A program made the position numbers and the translations under genes. 64,000 nt of DNA. It comes from Bimastos eiseni. Its lineage: Eukaryota; Annelida; Clitellata; Crassiclitellata; Lumbricidae. Within the stretch, counting starts at the first letter, position 1. Each line of letters opens with the position of its first letter. Under the pieces are notes generated by a model. The model was given only the letters and a program-made list of their open reading frames with translations, was not told the DNA's origin and searched no databases. The stretch lies in assembly GCA_959347315.1 (NCBI GenBank), contig OY365819.1:24507495-24571494 (forward strand), read 5' to 3'. Below, piece by piece: positions 1-10,989 of the stretch.

Positions 1-198
1 AATTTTATATAAGCCTACGTCCATCTTGTAGAGCCACTGAAAATGACGACCTTTATTGGTTAAAAAAAACTTGAAATAAGAAAAGAACCGATACGGTTAA
101 AAAAGAGTCTACAAAAAGAAAAGAAAACACATAACCAACTATCTAACTAACCAATTAACTAACTATGCATATATTATGTGTATACATATATCACCTTA

Positions 199-640
199 TC
201 ACCTTGTGCTGTCATTTCTTGGAAATCTAACGACCACCATGACCAATCCTCTCCATTCTTTTCTTTCCGAAGTTGCGTCCCTTAATTCCTCCAGGCTCAT
301 TTCAGTTTTTTCATGTATCACATCTATCCATTTTTTCCTTGGGCGCCCTATTTTCTTCCTTCCTCCTCCACATGCCAGCATCATTTCCTTTTTCATTCCA
401 TTTGATCGTATAACATGTCCGAAAAACCCTAGCTTCCTTCTCAACGCTGTTTGTTGTAACGTCTCATCATTCTGGACTTCAATCTTCCTGCGCACTTCTT
501 CGTTTGTCTTCTTCTCCGTCCATGATATTCTCTGCATCTTCCTCTATATCCACATTTCGCATGCGTTGACCTTCTTCTCCATGTTCTTTGTCATTGTCCA
601 TGTCTCACAGCCATATAGTACTATAAGGCCCCTCTTTTGA
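199..640 (-). pseudogene. 3' fragment of a LINE ORF2 (RTE/BovB-like C-terminus)
   Basis: The minus strand encodes the end of a non-LTR retrotransposon polyprotein. Reading from 640 down, one sees YGCETWTMTKNMEKK, then a TAG stop, then a 112-codon open frame with RRKLGFFGHVIRSNG, GRPRKKW and EWRGLV. This 'GCETW ... FGH..R ... GRP..RW...' order is typical of the segment after the reverse transcriptase in many invertebrate LINE ORF2 proteins. The in-frame TAG, at 540-542, and the absence of any upstream reverse transcriptase domain show a 5'-truncated dead copy. Its stop at 199 is probably the natural end of the ORF. The exact clade is inferred from general resemblance only. Confidence 0.75.
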
Positions 641-1540
641 TGACATTAAGCATATTACCTTTGCTCTAACTATAAGATATCTTTGAGGGATAATGCCTTA
701 CACAGGATTTCGCACTTCCATAGGATTGAACCAATCATCTGCTAACCTGCAAGTATCTCCGATCGATACCTGGCTGAAGATGTATTAGCGCAACCCTAGC
801 TAAGTCAAAATAGACTCTCGGTGAGATTGTGTATTACAAACAACTTTATTGCTAGGCAAACAGAAAGGCGAGACTATATGACTAATCTACTTATGTCAGA
901 TATGTTCAGATTCACAATTAGAACACAAAACGATTTAGATAACAATCAACGTATAGAAAAAGAAACCAAGTACCTGAGGATAATTGATTACCAAGAATAT
1001 CGTCTAAAGTAGGGAACAGTAGTACGTGAGATAGCCTTCTCTGTTCTCATCAGTGTTGAACGACCACAACCACTCGCGCTACTTCCATTCCACCTTCTCT
1101 GTTTCGTCAACTCCTCACGTCCTTCACCGTCCACCTTCCACCTTCCTTCCTCCAGCCCGACCAAAAACCAACCACCCTTCTCTCTCTTCTCTCTTCCTTT
1201 ATATATCATCCGTCCCACAGGCGAGTGTCTCTAGGCCTCTGATAAGGATAGGGCGTAAGTATATACCGAAGGGAAGGCCCGCACAGAGCAGCACCCAGAC
1301 GGACCCAATAACTACCCATCCTAAAACAAGGAACTAATAATATATATATAGATTATAGGGTTATAGTACTGTAGGAAAGATCATTGCTCTCACTAATCCT
1401 TTTTTGTGTCTATGCTCACATGTTTGTCTTTCCATATCCTTTCCAGTTCATTCGTTGCAGTTTTCCCTATCGTCACCCTTCTCTTTATTTCCGAGTCACA
1501 TTTTCAAATGTATATAAATGTAAATTAAATAATGATATGC
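641..1540. other. No recognisable gene
   Basis: Only short open frames without recognisable motifs are present. A C/T-rich stretch at about 1085-1205 produces chance open frames on both strands. I see no repeat or domain that I can name. Confidence 0.5.
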
Positions 1541-1627
1541 TATGAACAACATATAAGATCCATCTGTTCAATTTTACCTTATGAACAACATATTAGATCC
1601 ATCTGTTCAATTTTACCGTATGAACAA
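1541..1627. repeat. Tandem duplication, 39-bp unit, 2.2 copies
   Basis: A unit beginning TATGAACAACATAT occurs at 1541-1579 and again at 1580-1618 with two differences, followed by the first nine bases of a third copy. It looks like a local slippage or unequal-exchange duplication. Confidence 0.9.
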
Positions 1628-1819
1628 GTGTTAGAAACGGAATCAATAGCCGGACAAACGAAAGGGTGACGGACAACGGAAAGACCACGATAGACGATGC
1701 TTTATTGGATAAGATAATATCAGAGGGATAATAATTATGATGGTCAGCCTAACTGGGAGTTACATGCAGGATCGCAGTTTGGATGGTTCCTGGGCCAAGT
1801 GGTCGTCGACCACTACTGG

Positions 1820-2058
1820 CAGAAGAAGACAAAAGAAAGAAAGCCAAAGGAAAGAAAGACAAAAGAAAGACAGACAAAAGAAAGAAAGACAAAAGAAAGA
1901 AAGACAAAAGAAAGAAAGACAAAAGAAAGAAAGACAAAAGAAAGACAGACAAAAGAAAGACAGACAAAAGAAGAAAGACAAAAGAAAGAAAGACAAAAGA
2001 AAGAAAGACAAAAGAAAGACAAAAGAAAGACAAAAGATAGAAAGACTAAAGAAAGAAA
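1820..2058. repeat. Homopurine minisatellite (AAAGAAAGAC-type)
   Basis: About 240 bp consist almost only of A and G with periodic C, built from AAAGAAAGAC and AAAAGAAAGACAGAC modules. All long open frames here on both strands (Lys/Arg/Glu-rich one way, Phe/Leu/Ser/Cys-rich the other) are by-products of the repeat. A purine strand of this length could form triplex DNA, which is inference. Confidence 0.92.
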
Positions 2059-2231
2059 ACGGATAAAAACTATATATGACATTGAACTAATACGTAAATA
2101 ACTTTGAAGAAGTCAACAGCTTGTGATATTATAGGATGTCGTTAAACTCTGGTATAGAAATAACAATAATAGAGCAACTGAGGCGTTTAGCTGAGGAATC
2201 GAGTTCGAGATGAGTCCAGTGTATATGCTCG

Positions 2232-2252
2232 ATTACATTACATTACATTACA
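2232..2252. repeat. (ATTAC)4 microsatellite
   Basis: Four perfect ATTAC units occur in a row. Short units of this kind often end LINE or SINE copies in this window, so it may mark a retroposon tail. Confidence 0.85.
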
Positions 2253-2359
2253 GCATCAATGCCGTCAGCTTTTGTTCGGGTTCTTTCAAATTTATCCGTG
2301 TATTCCTTTGAACAGTTTTCAGCGCTCAAAGACATAAACAATGCTACGTCAAACATTAG

Positions 2360-2515
2360 CGTCGTCCTCCTCTCTAATCCAGGCTTGGGACTGGTAGTGC
2401 CTAAGTGCAAACAGTGTTACAGTTGTTGTTGTCATTATTATTAGTAATGGTTTCGCTTTAGTGACATAGTGATTAAAAAGGTCATTGGCCTCTCCCTCTT
2501 GTTGTTAGGCTTATA
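2360..2515 (+). repeat. Dispersed repeat family A, two degenerate copies
   Basis: The first copy (about 2360-2425) has the family core GGCTTGGGACTGG preceded by a GTCGTCCTCC box and followed by GTGCAAACAGTG. The second (about 2459-2515) has only the 5' part: a GTGACATAGTGATTA box, CATTGGC and CTCTCCCTC. The family is defined by comparison with the copies near 11.9, 12.6, 14.2, 15.6, 16.7, 19.2 and 62.4 kb. Confidence 0.6.
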
Positions 2516-2579
2516 ATTAAGTTTCATTGTCAATCCTTAGCCGTAGAAATTTTTCTTTGTGTATATATAGGTGGCCCTA

Positions 2580-2705
2580 CCTAGCGGGCCTACGGTCCAT
2601 TCTGGGTTTCCTCTTGTTTCCATCAAAATGCTAAACATGCATATTGTCAATTGATGTATCTTGTATCTTGGAGCAATAAAACTGATGTTTATGGTTTATT
2701 CAAGC
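2580..2705 (+). mobile_element. Probable LINE 3' end with AATAAA
   Basis: A CTAGCGGG box, then TTTCCTCTTGTTTCC, a TTGTATCTTG run and GCAATAAAACTG, resemble the 3' untranslated ends of the LINE copies at 14757-14910 (minus) and 22320-22460 (plus). No coding sequence is attached. The assignment rests only on this layout. Confidence 0.35.
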
Positions 2706-3203
2706 TTGGGACGGGCACTGTTTATAACAGTTTCCATCATCTTTTACGAAAGTATTCTTAATATTGATGTTTGAACTGTTACTTGCTTTTATGAAGTTAT
2801 TATATTCCGCTTCCATTTTTATGGATAGACTTGACCATCATATTATTGAACGTGATTTTAATAAATACAAAATAAAAATGGAAAGAAGGATGTCTTAATC
2901 AATAATGTTTGTACATTATAATAACTGGTTTCATACACGTAGTAGAGCCTCGTCTCACAAATGTGGAAACGATGGTAATTAAAACCTCTTTTCGTAAATA
3001 GTTCAATTAATTAGACAATCAGTTTAAAATACTAACGATTTTGTTTTTATTCTTTGCAATCTTCAACTCCCACACGTGCATTCTCGTGCTTGATTCCATT
3101 GGTCTTCGCCTTTAACAGTGATATAAGTAGGCTAGTAGTTTCAATTTAACAATACTATGTTATAACCCAACAGGGATAAGCTACTAAATATCTCTGCAAC
3201 TTA

Positions 3204-3496
3204 ATGCGAAAGCCTCTGTCTGCTGTCTCCTCCAGCCCTTTCCGGTCTACGGATCGACTTGATCTTCATGTCCCACGGGCAAGGACTGCTATAACTCAAC
3301 GCCGTGCCTTTGCCATTGTGGACCCTTCTATGTGGACTGACATGCCCCACATTATTCGTAGCAAGCTTTTAATCGGCCTCCACCCTCATCCCTTCGTTGG
3401 CTGAAGACTTTTTATTTCCTCGGGCTGTCACGCTGAGAGCACTTCTGAATAGCTAGTACTGGAATAAGCGCTATATAAATATCCAGATACGATACG
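3204..3496 (+). pseudogene. CR1/L2-type LINE ORF2 C-terminus and 3' tail
   Basis: The frame from 3204 reads RLDLHVPRARTAITQRRAFAIVDPSMW and then DMPHIIRSKLL. This matches the common CR1/L2-like ending '..VPR.RT...RRAFA..GPS.W..LP..IRS'. After the stop come GCTGAGAGCACTTCTGAAT, GCGCTATATAAAT and a short ATACGATACGATA tail, which is the 3' terminus of such elements. Only the last roughly 70 codons and the tail remain. A family A repeat follows directly. Confidence 0.7.
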
Positions 3497-3565
3497 ATAA
3501 CCAAGATCATTAAAGTTGCTATCCTCCTTTATCTATTGTCAGGATTGGCACTGCCCGAGCTGATT
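3497..3565 (+). repeat. Dispersed repeat family A copy
   Basis: ACCAAGATCATTAAAG, then CTATCCTCC, then GGATTGGCACTGCCCGAG gives the family order of boxes. It abuts the LINE tail that ends in ATACGATACGATA, so it either inserted there or was carried along. Confidence 0.6.
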
Positions 3566-3569
3566 TAAT

Positions 3570-5119
3570 TTGCAGGTATTACAATTATTCCATTGTTCAA
3601 TGACATCTTAAAGCAACGCTGGCCGTTAACGTCTTCAGGGTTATTTACGTTTCTATTATAGTTTTCTTTCTTTCCTTTCTCTTTTGTCTTACTTTTGATT
3701 CCGTTTCGGAAAGGATGCTGAGAAACGGCGATATTTGACAGATGGCTGTTGTATGTCATTCATAACATATGGATCATTATGTAATTTAAATACATGCATG
3801 TATATATAGTTGTACACACATATGCACAAATATACATTTTGTCATATGGCTTCTCTTTTGCTAATAAAGGTTGTTTTTGGACCGCATCTGTTTCTTTCTT
3901 ATTTCCTTCTTATTTACAATACGTATAAAGGTTGTTCTCTATCTTATCTTGGTCTAGAATAATTCCTAGGCCTAGGAGAAAGTACAGTATTTACAGATTT
4001 TCATTATGAAAGAGCTATTTCGATTTCCTTTATTATTCCACAGTTTAACGTTGTGACTTATATGGCCGTTGACGACAATTTGAAACATTTACAGTACAGT
4101 GCAAATAAATTCATAGCGTCCGAAAGACACCATTCAAAACTGTCTGAATTTTAAACTGTCATTAGTGTTCATTGTTTTACAACATAAATAATAATGGTAT
4201 TAATAACATAAATAATACATGTAATATGGTTTCTCATGCAAATGTAACAATATTTGTATTAATATTTGCATCAAGAAATGTTCAAAATAAAGCAAATTGT
4301 GTATGACCAGTCTCTATGTACATTATGTAATCATCAAACTTTTAAAGAATCTTTTTAGCATGAAATTTTTTCATAATGTTCATATTCTATCAAACATTAC
4401 TACAGAAATATTTTCATATAATGTATGATTATAACATTCGTTTGTCAAATTATACCAAGGTGTAATTCAGTGAATTATAGTTTTGCATAAATCTCAAATT
4501 ACTCACTTTGACTTTCTAATAAAACTCCATTAACATTTGTCATATATGCATGTATATGTATGAAATGACTCAAATGGGGTCAATATTAATTATCACATGT
4601 TTGTATAAGCACCTAATTAACACAATCAATGCAAAGCAATTGAAATTTAAAAAAGACCTTGAAAGTCAAAGCATTAGCCAATCTACATCGACTATAATCA
4701 ATTCCAAAGACATCTTATCATCAAAGCTGCAACATGAAAATAGAAACTTAATGCAAGTCAAAACATTTTTAGCACACCAATTACATGTTGAATTACATTT
4801 AGCAAACTTCACTCAGAATAAAGAATTTTTAATCTAGTGCAAAATGTTTTTCAGAGGTTTACAGATTATTTATAGATATTCATAATCTTTACACCAAGAT
4901 CATTTTATTCTATTCTTTTATTTGACACATGTAATTGTCAATAAAATCAATCTATAGGAAATAATACTTGACTATCACACATTTTTATGACTAATTTTAC
5001 AACCACTAAAAAAACCAACTCAATTTATGTAAGACAACAGTTATGCAACTTTTCCATTGTAGATAAGGCTTATAAGCACATAAACTTTACTTTGCATACA
5101 ACCATCAAGAAGTATTTTT
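3570..5119. other. AT-rich, probably includes the 3' UTR of the large minus-strand LINE
   Basis: There is no recognisable coding sequence. The LINE whose ORF2 ends at 5120 reads leftward, so its 3' untranslated region should lie in the right part of this stretch. I could not find a clear tail or target-site duplication marking its end. The 95-codon plus-strand frame at 4550-4837 has no family motifs and looks like chance. Confidence 0.4.
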
Positions 5120-6125
5120 TTAATTAAAATCCATTTTATATAAAACACATGCATCTTTTAATATGTTAGAGATATTCTCTTTTCTACAATTTAATAATAA
5201 ATGGTTAATACTTTCTGGGACCTTACATAAACTACAAAGTCCAGTTTCATGTTTCTTCATAAGAAGTCTTTCATGCAAATTTACTTCTCCTAATCTTAAT
5301 CTTGATATTTGAACCTCTTTCCTTCTATTTGGATCAGTAAATTTTAAGCATGTGTCCACCACAGGACAAATATTTTTATAATAGTGACCTTTAGAATCAT
5401 TGTCATATTTAATATGCCATTCAGTAACCACATGAGATTTTATAATGGAAAACATTTCTTGCAATTCTAAATAATTTGTTGAATTTATAATAGGCAAATT
5501 AAGAGATTGTTTTGCTGTTTCATTACCTAATATATTTGCGTGACTAGGAATCCGAATTAAACATGTGTTACTCATCTTAATTTGATTCATTGCTAATATT
5601 GTTTCCTGTAAAAGGAGTGGTCTAGAGCGTGAATAGTTACGTTTAATAGAAGTAAGAGCACTCAAACATTCCGAAAAAACCAGCAAATTTCCTATTATCT
5701 TGATTTTCATTCTCTGATATCCATAATAACACTTTTTTTATTGCATTTAATTCAGCGGCATATATGCAAGAATCATTGCAGAGACGGATTTATTTATCTA
5801 TACTTAAGGATGGGATTGGCTATGCAGCAGCAACCAAGTTATCAGCTTTAGATTCATCAGTGTATATGTGTGTATAGTCCTTGTAATTGTCAATATGTTC
5901 CAATGAAAAAAGACGAATAAATTCCAAATTGTTTAATTTCTTATTTACCGATTTGTGAAGGCTAAGATCAACTTTAATATCACTATTTAACCAAGGAGGA
6001 TTTATAGGGAATTTTGGAGCTTGAAAAGATTGGTTTAAAGAAGAGAAAAAAACTGTTTGTTCGTGTGTATGTAGATTCATCCCTGTGTCCAGATGTTCTG
6101 TAATCATTTGTCTGATGAAGTTCAT
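5120..6125 (-). pseudogene. LINE ORF2 RNase H domain and C-terminus (broken)
   Basis: Reading leftward from about 5880, IYTDESK gives the first RNase H aspartate. AAELNAIKK near 5740 gives the catalytic glutamate. VFSECLSAL follows, where many relatives have SDS.SAL, so the second aspartate is replaced. IPSHANILGNETA then matches 'PSH.GI.GNE.AD'. The tail has CSLCKVPES, an H and NCRKE, a C..C...H..C cluster common after RNase H in these elements. Stops separate 5820-6125 from 5120-5710. RNase H would remove RNA from the cDNA hybrid during target-primed reverse transcription. The lost aspartate and the stops make this copy inactive. Confidence 0.75.
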
Positions 6126-7382
6126 ATGTAGACCTGATGGGTTGATCTGGACTTCCCAATATTTTTGAACCCAGTATCAGGGTATTTTGTAATCTTCTAA
6201 TTTGCAAGGGCATTTCTTCGCATTCATTTTGAAGTGCAGAGGGTGATGTACTTTTAGCAGCACCACAACATAACCTTAGCGCCTCAGTTTGAACAGATGA
6301 CAATCTATCCAATTGTGACTTAGTGGCTGAGGAGTAAACTACCTCACCGTAATCAATGACTGATCTAATAATGGCCCTATAAATATTTAATAAGGCTTTC
6401 TTTGAAGCTCCCCAACTATTACCTGATACTGCTCTCATCAAATTCATGCGGTTTTTACACTTGATTAACACAAATTCTATATGGGGTTTCCATGGTAATT
6501 TATAGTCAAACATTACCCGTAGAAACTTAGCCGTTTTTTTCAATTTTTATAGATGCACTCCCTACTGTTATATTAATATTTGACATCCTACATTTCTTAG
6601 TAAACAAAACCCCAACAGTTTTATTTATAGATATTTTAAAACCGTTTTTGTTACACCATTCGTCAATTGCATTAAATGACAGCTGGATTTTGTTTTGTAA
6701 TTTATCTTTATTTCGATGACTTGCATAAATTGAACTGTCATCAGCAAACAAGGTCATCTTTACCCCTTCTATTCCAATAGGTATGTCATTAATCATAACA
6801 AGAAATAATAAAGGTGAAATTATGGACCCCTGAGGTGTGCCATTTTCTAAAATGTATTTGTCAGAAAAGGGATCTTCAATTTTGACTTTAAACGTTATGT
6901 TGGATAAGAAGTTTACAATCCAATTATATGTTTTCCCTATAATTCCCATGTTGATGAGTTTTTTCAATAATGTAGGAATATGCAACATGCCAAATGCATG
7001 TTCAAAATCAATAAATATCGCTAATACGTCTTCCTTATTTTTTTAAAAATACCATCCTGTAATTTAAGAATTTCGTCAATGGTACTTTTGTTTTTTCTGA
7101 AACCAGACTGTTTATTTGAGAGCATTTTATCCTTTTCCACAAACCACTGCAATCTATTTGTCACAAGTCTTTCCATAACTTTACAAATAGTGGATGTTAA
7201 TGAAATAGGTTGATATGAATCAGGGTTAGCAACGCTATTTTAGGTTTGAGAAATGGAAGAATAATTGCATGGTGACAATCATCTGGTAAATCACTTTCTA
7301 TCCAAATCTTATTGTAGAATGCTAACAATGTCTTAAGGGCATTTTTGTGCAAATGCTGAAGAAATTCATATGGAACTGACAC
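6000..7382 (-). pseudogene. LINE ORF2 reverse transcriptase domain (broken)
   Basis: The pieces read in order. 7197-7382 has LLAFYNKIWIESDLP and HHAIILPFLKP (motif 1 region). 7046-7200 carries a degraded 'GFRKNKST' segment. 6527-6988 has GTPQGSIISPLLFLVMIND and the catalytic FADDSSIY (codons near 6731-6750). 5983-6543 has the thumb-like KKTAKFLRVMFDYKL...W..H segment followed by YGEVVYSSAT. The FADD aspartates are intact but the frame is broken at least three times. The strand and order match the endonuclease upstream and RNase H downstream. Confidence 0.85.
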
Positions 7383-8008
7383 AGTTCCATGTGAATTTCT
7401 TCAGCATTTGCACAAAAATCACCTGGTGATTTTCCACATTTAGAATTACTAATGGCGTCTTTCAATTCTTTCAACAAAAAACTTTCATTAAGAGCCTCAA
7501 TATCTTCTATGACTGGTAAAGTATTTGAGGGAGTGATATTGTATTCATTTTTGGTTTTCTTTATGTACTCTAAAAATTTTGAATTATAATTTGTGTTGCT
7601 ACTAGTTTTTGCATACATTTTTTGTGCTAAGAAATTTGATTTTTCTGTATTATTCTCAGCAATAATTCCATTTAAATTCAATGTTGGGATGGAATTGGAT
7701 GATGCTACGCAGTTCATACGTCTAGTCATATTCCAAACAACTCTTAATTTTGTCTGATTTGTTAATTGAGAGCAGTAGGCTTCCCAACAATCCTTTGCTT
7801 CTGATTTTAATATAACTCTTACCAATGCCTCCTGATGTTTATATTCCACATAATGTTTTAAATCTTTCGTTTTCAGAGCCTTTTTTACTGGCTTTATTTC
7901 TATTATAAATGGCGTCATTACATTTGTTATTCCAGAATGGAATATGCCTATGGTTTCTACCTGCCATTTTACTATTATGATTAGCATCCTTGCGAGGTAA
8001 TGTTTCAT
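7322..8008 (-). pseudogene. LINE ORF2 linker between endonuclease and RT
   Basis: A 228-codon frame covers the linker typical of LINE ORF2: a basic segment (KKALKTKDLKHYVEYKHQ), then DCWEAYCSQL, VVWNMTRRM and, near the end, LLKELKDAISNSKCGKSPG, which is the 'AI...K.GKSPG.D.I' start of the RT domain. After KSPG the frame enters an inverted copy of its own continuation and terminates. The normal continuation restarts in another frame at 7382. The break is therefore explained by the inverted duplication at 7342-7418. Confidence 0.75.
7342..7418. repeat. 36-bp inverted repeat, 5-nt spacer, inside the RT
   Basis: 7342-7377 is the reverse complement of 7383-7418 with a single mismatch (35 of 36), separated by GACAC. 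One arm is normal RT coding sequence and the other is its inverted copy, so a stretch of the gene was duplicated in reverse next to itself. A transcript would fold into a strong hairpin. Confidence 0.95.
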
Positions 8009-8076
8009 TAGCTAATGATGTAATTGACTCTACTATGTTTTTGAAAGTGTCACTATTATTATCATCAATAAGTCCA

Positions 8077-8829
8077 TCAGTAATGAAATACTGACTTTTT
8101 CTTAAATTCTTTCCAATCAGCTTTCTTCAACAACCACCAGTGAATACTTATACTAGGTTCTATTTTGATTTCTTCATTAACAGTAATACTACACAGGTAG
8201 TGATCTGATCCCATACTATTATTAGTAACATAATGTTGACTATTTAAGGCCATTTCTTTTGTAACAATCGACAGGTCTATGACTGAACGATTTTTAGAAT
8301 TTATAGGAGGTATACATGCGGGCTGACCAGTATTTAATACTGTCAACTTTTTATCATTGAAAATATCTTCTAAAATAAGACCTCTTTCGTTCTTATTTGT
8401 GCACCCCCAACTTTTGCTACGTGCATTTAGATCTCTTAGAATAATGCCTCTTTTATATTAGAATAAATTTTATAATTCCGTTTTAGTTATTTTATTTTCT
8501 GGAGCAATAGATGTATTTATAATTTCCATATGATCATCTTCAGTTTTTATTTTTATGCTCATAATTTCACAATTATCACTATGATCTGTTTCTAATACCG
8601 TAAAACTAATGCCAATTTTTACAAGTATGGCTAGTCATCCCCTACTGTGTTTTGTATAATCTTTTCTGACAACATTATAATTTTCAAAATTAGGCGTCTG
8701 ATTTTTTTCTTTTAAAAAAGCTTTTTGCAAACATATAATATCTGGTGTGGTCCTAGTCTTGTCCAAATAATTTCTAAACTGATACAAATGAGCTCTAGGT
8801 CCATGTATGTGCCAATGGGCGATAACCAT
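8077..8829 (-). pseudogene. LINE ORF2 endonuclease domain (broken)
   Basis: The start (8635-8829) has HGPRAHLYQF and DIICLQKAFLKEK, the 'PDIICLQET' motif in which the catalytic glutamate is lysine. Around 8400-8440 RDLNARSKSWGC matches 'GDLNAHS..WG'. 8077-8346 has NRSVIDLSIV and MGSDHYL, keeping the catalytic SDH. The enzyme would nick the target DNA to prime reverse transcription. The frame is interrupted between 8460 and 8635, and the missing glutamate predicts loss of activity. A GATAACCATAGC sequence with the likely ORF2 start lies just upstream of 8829. Confidence 0.8.
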
Positions 8830-9389
8830 AGCTATGATGATGAGGACCTACAAATTTAAAAGCATTTTGATGTATTTATTATCCTATTTGTTCCATCGGA
8901 GTTGGATTTCACCTTTAAAGAAGAAATCCGAAGCACCACAACAAATACGATCCTTAGCTTTCATGCTGGGTTTAGATTTGTCAATGGATGCCAGAACACC
9001 CAGGACAAATGTTATGATTTTGCACGTGAGAACATCAAATTCCTCAATATTGACTTTGTTTGACTGAGTCATATTTAATGCTTTATAATAATTAAAATCG
9101 AAATTAAGGAATTCCTTTGTATGTTGTCCATGTGATAGGACTGGTTCAATGTTGTTTATTAAATGTTCTGTAGAATTATCCTCCACATTTTCATGTATTT
9201 TTATTATCAATTAACATTTGAGTTGCAGGACTATCTTCCTACTATTTTCATTTTCATCCAATTTGTGGTTTGCTGGAATATATTGTCTGTCTACTGTTTG
9301 TGTGTTTGTCTCACTTTGTACTCGATGCATCTTAGCTGCTTCTGCATAAGACCATAGCCCAAATTTTCAATATTTCCTGAGTCCTTATA

Positions 9390-10903
9390 TGCACAGGGCA
9401 TCCTCGATGAGCAGCGCTATGCTCTCCGCTACAGTTAACACATCTTTTAATTTCTCGATTAGATCAATCCTTGTATGAATGATTTTCACTGCATCTAATA
9501 CAAATTATTGGCCTAGGACATGTAAAACTAGAATATCCAAAATTTTGGCATTGATGACATCTCCTTGGCTTTGGAATATAATCATGAACTCTTAATTTTC
9601 TACTATAGGCCTGGATAAAAGGTGGCAAGTTAGTTCCCTGTGAGAATATGAATAGGAGTGTTTTGCTAGTTTCTGGATGGCCAATCCTTTTAATCTGAAC
9701 AGCGCCTATGGCCTTTGCCAGTACAGACACATTTTCTTCTGTTTCATCAATTCCGTGTATCACACCCTTTGCCAAAATTACAATCTCCCCTCGGGAGTTT
9801 CCTAAATCCTGAGTTGGGAGAAAAGAACTGTCTTTTGACAAAGAAAAGAATAGACTAACCGTAACACTATTTCCACATAGGTTATTTAGCTTCAAAAGTC
9901 TGGTTTTTTAGCCTCGTTTTGTGTTAGAATTCTTAGTCCCTTGTCAATACGGACTGTTTGAACAACCTCTCCACCTGCCTGTGCTGTAATTTCTTTAAAT
10001 AACTGAACAGGCTTAGTGTTGGAAGGCGTATGCAAAACATTTGTTTCACTAGATACAAACACTGTCTTAGACAGATTGCTTTGATATCTCACTTTTTGTT
10101 CCTCTGTTAACTGAGGGCGGATTTGACTGTTCGGTAATTTCTTATTTTTAAAAGTGTTCACCTGATCTCTTAGTTTACTATCCACTATTTTTGAATAATT
10201 CTTAATAGGCATATTTGTTATTTGTTTAGTTTCCACATCATCAGCATCTAATTAGACATCAATCAAACCTAAATTTTGAACATTCTCATTTTGAACAATC
10301 TTATTTGGAACAATCTTATTTGGAACAATCTTATTTGGAACAATCTCATTTTCACAATCATTCATATGATTTTCCTTCATCAACATCACTCTTGTTATCA
10401 CTTTCTAGATAAAGACCATAGATATTCATTTGAGCATCTTCTCTCTGCAATTCAATTTTATTATTTACACCGGTTTCATCATTTTTATGATCATTCCTAG
10501 AGCAACCATCATTTCCTAATTTCATTTTCTTTTGGAATGTTGGTAGATTTTCTTACCATCCTTTCCTTTCGTCTTCTGAGTAAGACTTTTCTGTTGTATT
10601 TGTTGATTTTGCTGCTGGGGTTTTGCCTTTAAGGATGAGACCTCCTGCGATGCCTTTGACTGACTTCTGACAAAGGGATGCGATTGCTGGACCGCCATGA
10701 ATTTGGGATGTGTATATTGTTCAGGATTTCTGATTCGTCTTGTAAAGTTTTTCATCTGTCATTTTAGATGTAGATTTGTCAGCGGCCGACGAGACATCAT
10801 CCTCGGTTATTGGTTCCCCTTCCAAAAGAGGTCTACACGTTGATTGGTTTAAGGAAGAGTTTGCAGAATTTGCTGAATTTGACGAACTGGACGAAGTATC
10901 CAA
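9390..10903 (-). pseudogene. LINE ORF1 (nucleic-acid binding, zinc knuckles), broken
   Basis: Three overlapping pieces make up ORF1. 10721-10903 is a Ser/Asn-rich N-terminus (MDTSSSSSNSANSAN). 9892-10236 is a middle part without known motif. 9464-9895 includes KLRVHDYIPKPRRCHQCQNF and two cysteine knuckles: CHQC....Y....C, where the usual histidine is tyrosine, and CIRC..NH. Beyond a TGA stop, the same frame continues with CVNCSGEHSAAHRGCPVH at about 9390-9460. CCHC knuckle arrays ending in 'HRGCP' are standard in I/Jockey ORF1. The protein would bind LINE RNA. Confidence 0.75.
10276..10352 (-). repeat. 15-bp tandem repeat within LINE ORF1
   Basis: GGAACAATCTTATTT repeats about four times with minor changes. 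On the LINE coding strand the array encodes repeated Asn-Lys-Ile-Val-Pro. The unit is a multiple of three, so copy number can change without shifting the frame. Confidence 0.85.
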
Positions 10904-10989
10904 GAGGTCGTTTGTAGCAACCTACTTGCATTTTTTGATATTTCTATTTATTTTCCAAATTCTATTCGTCTCACGAATATAATCCAAAA

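Larger units (their letters stand above)
5120..10903 (-). mobile_element. Decayed I/Jockey-type LINE, nearly full length
   Basis: A minus-strand series of open frames gives, in 5' to 3' order, ORF1 with zinc knuckles, then ORF2 with apurinic-type endonuclease, reverse transcriptase and RNase H. This order, with RNase H last, is that of I-clade and related LINEs. Each domain is recognisable but interrupted by stops and frameshifts, so the copy cannot move. The component parts are listed separately. The 5' end is placed at about 10.9 kb by the first ORF1 methionine. The true ends were not located. Confidence 0.85.

Noticed and set aside
1737..2101. Long Lys/Arg-rich and Phe/Leu/Ser-rich frames on both strands
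   Set aside because: They are all translations of one homopurine minisatellite.
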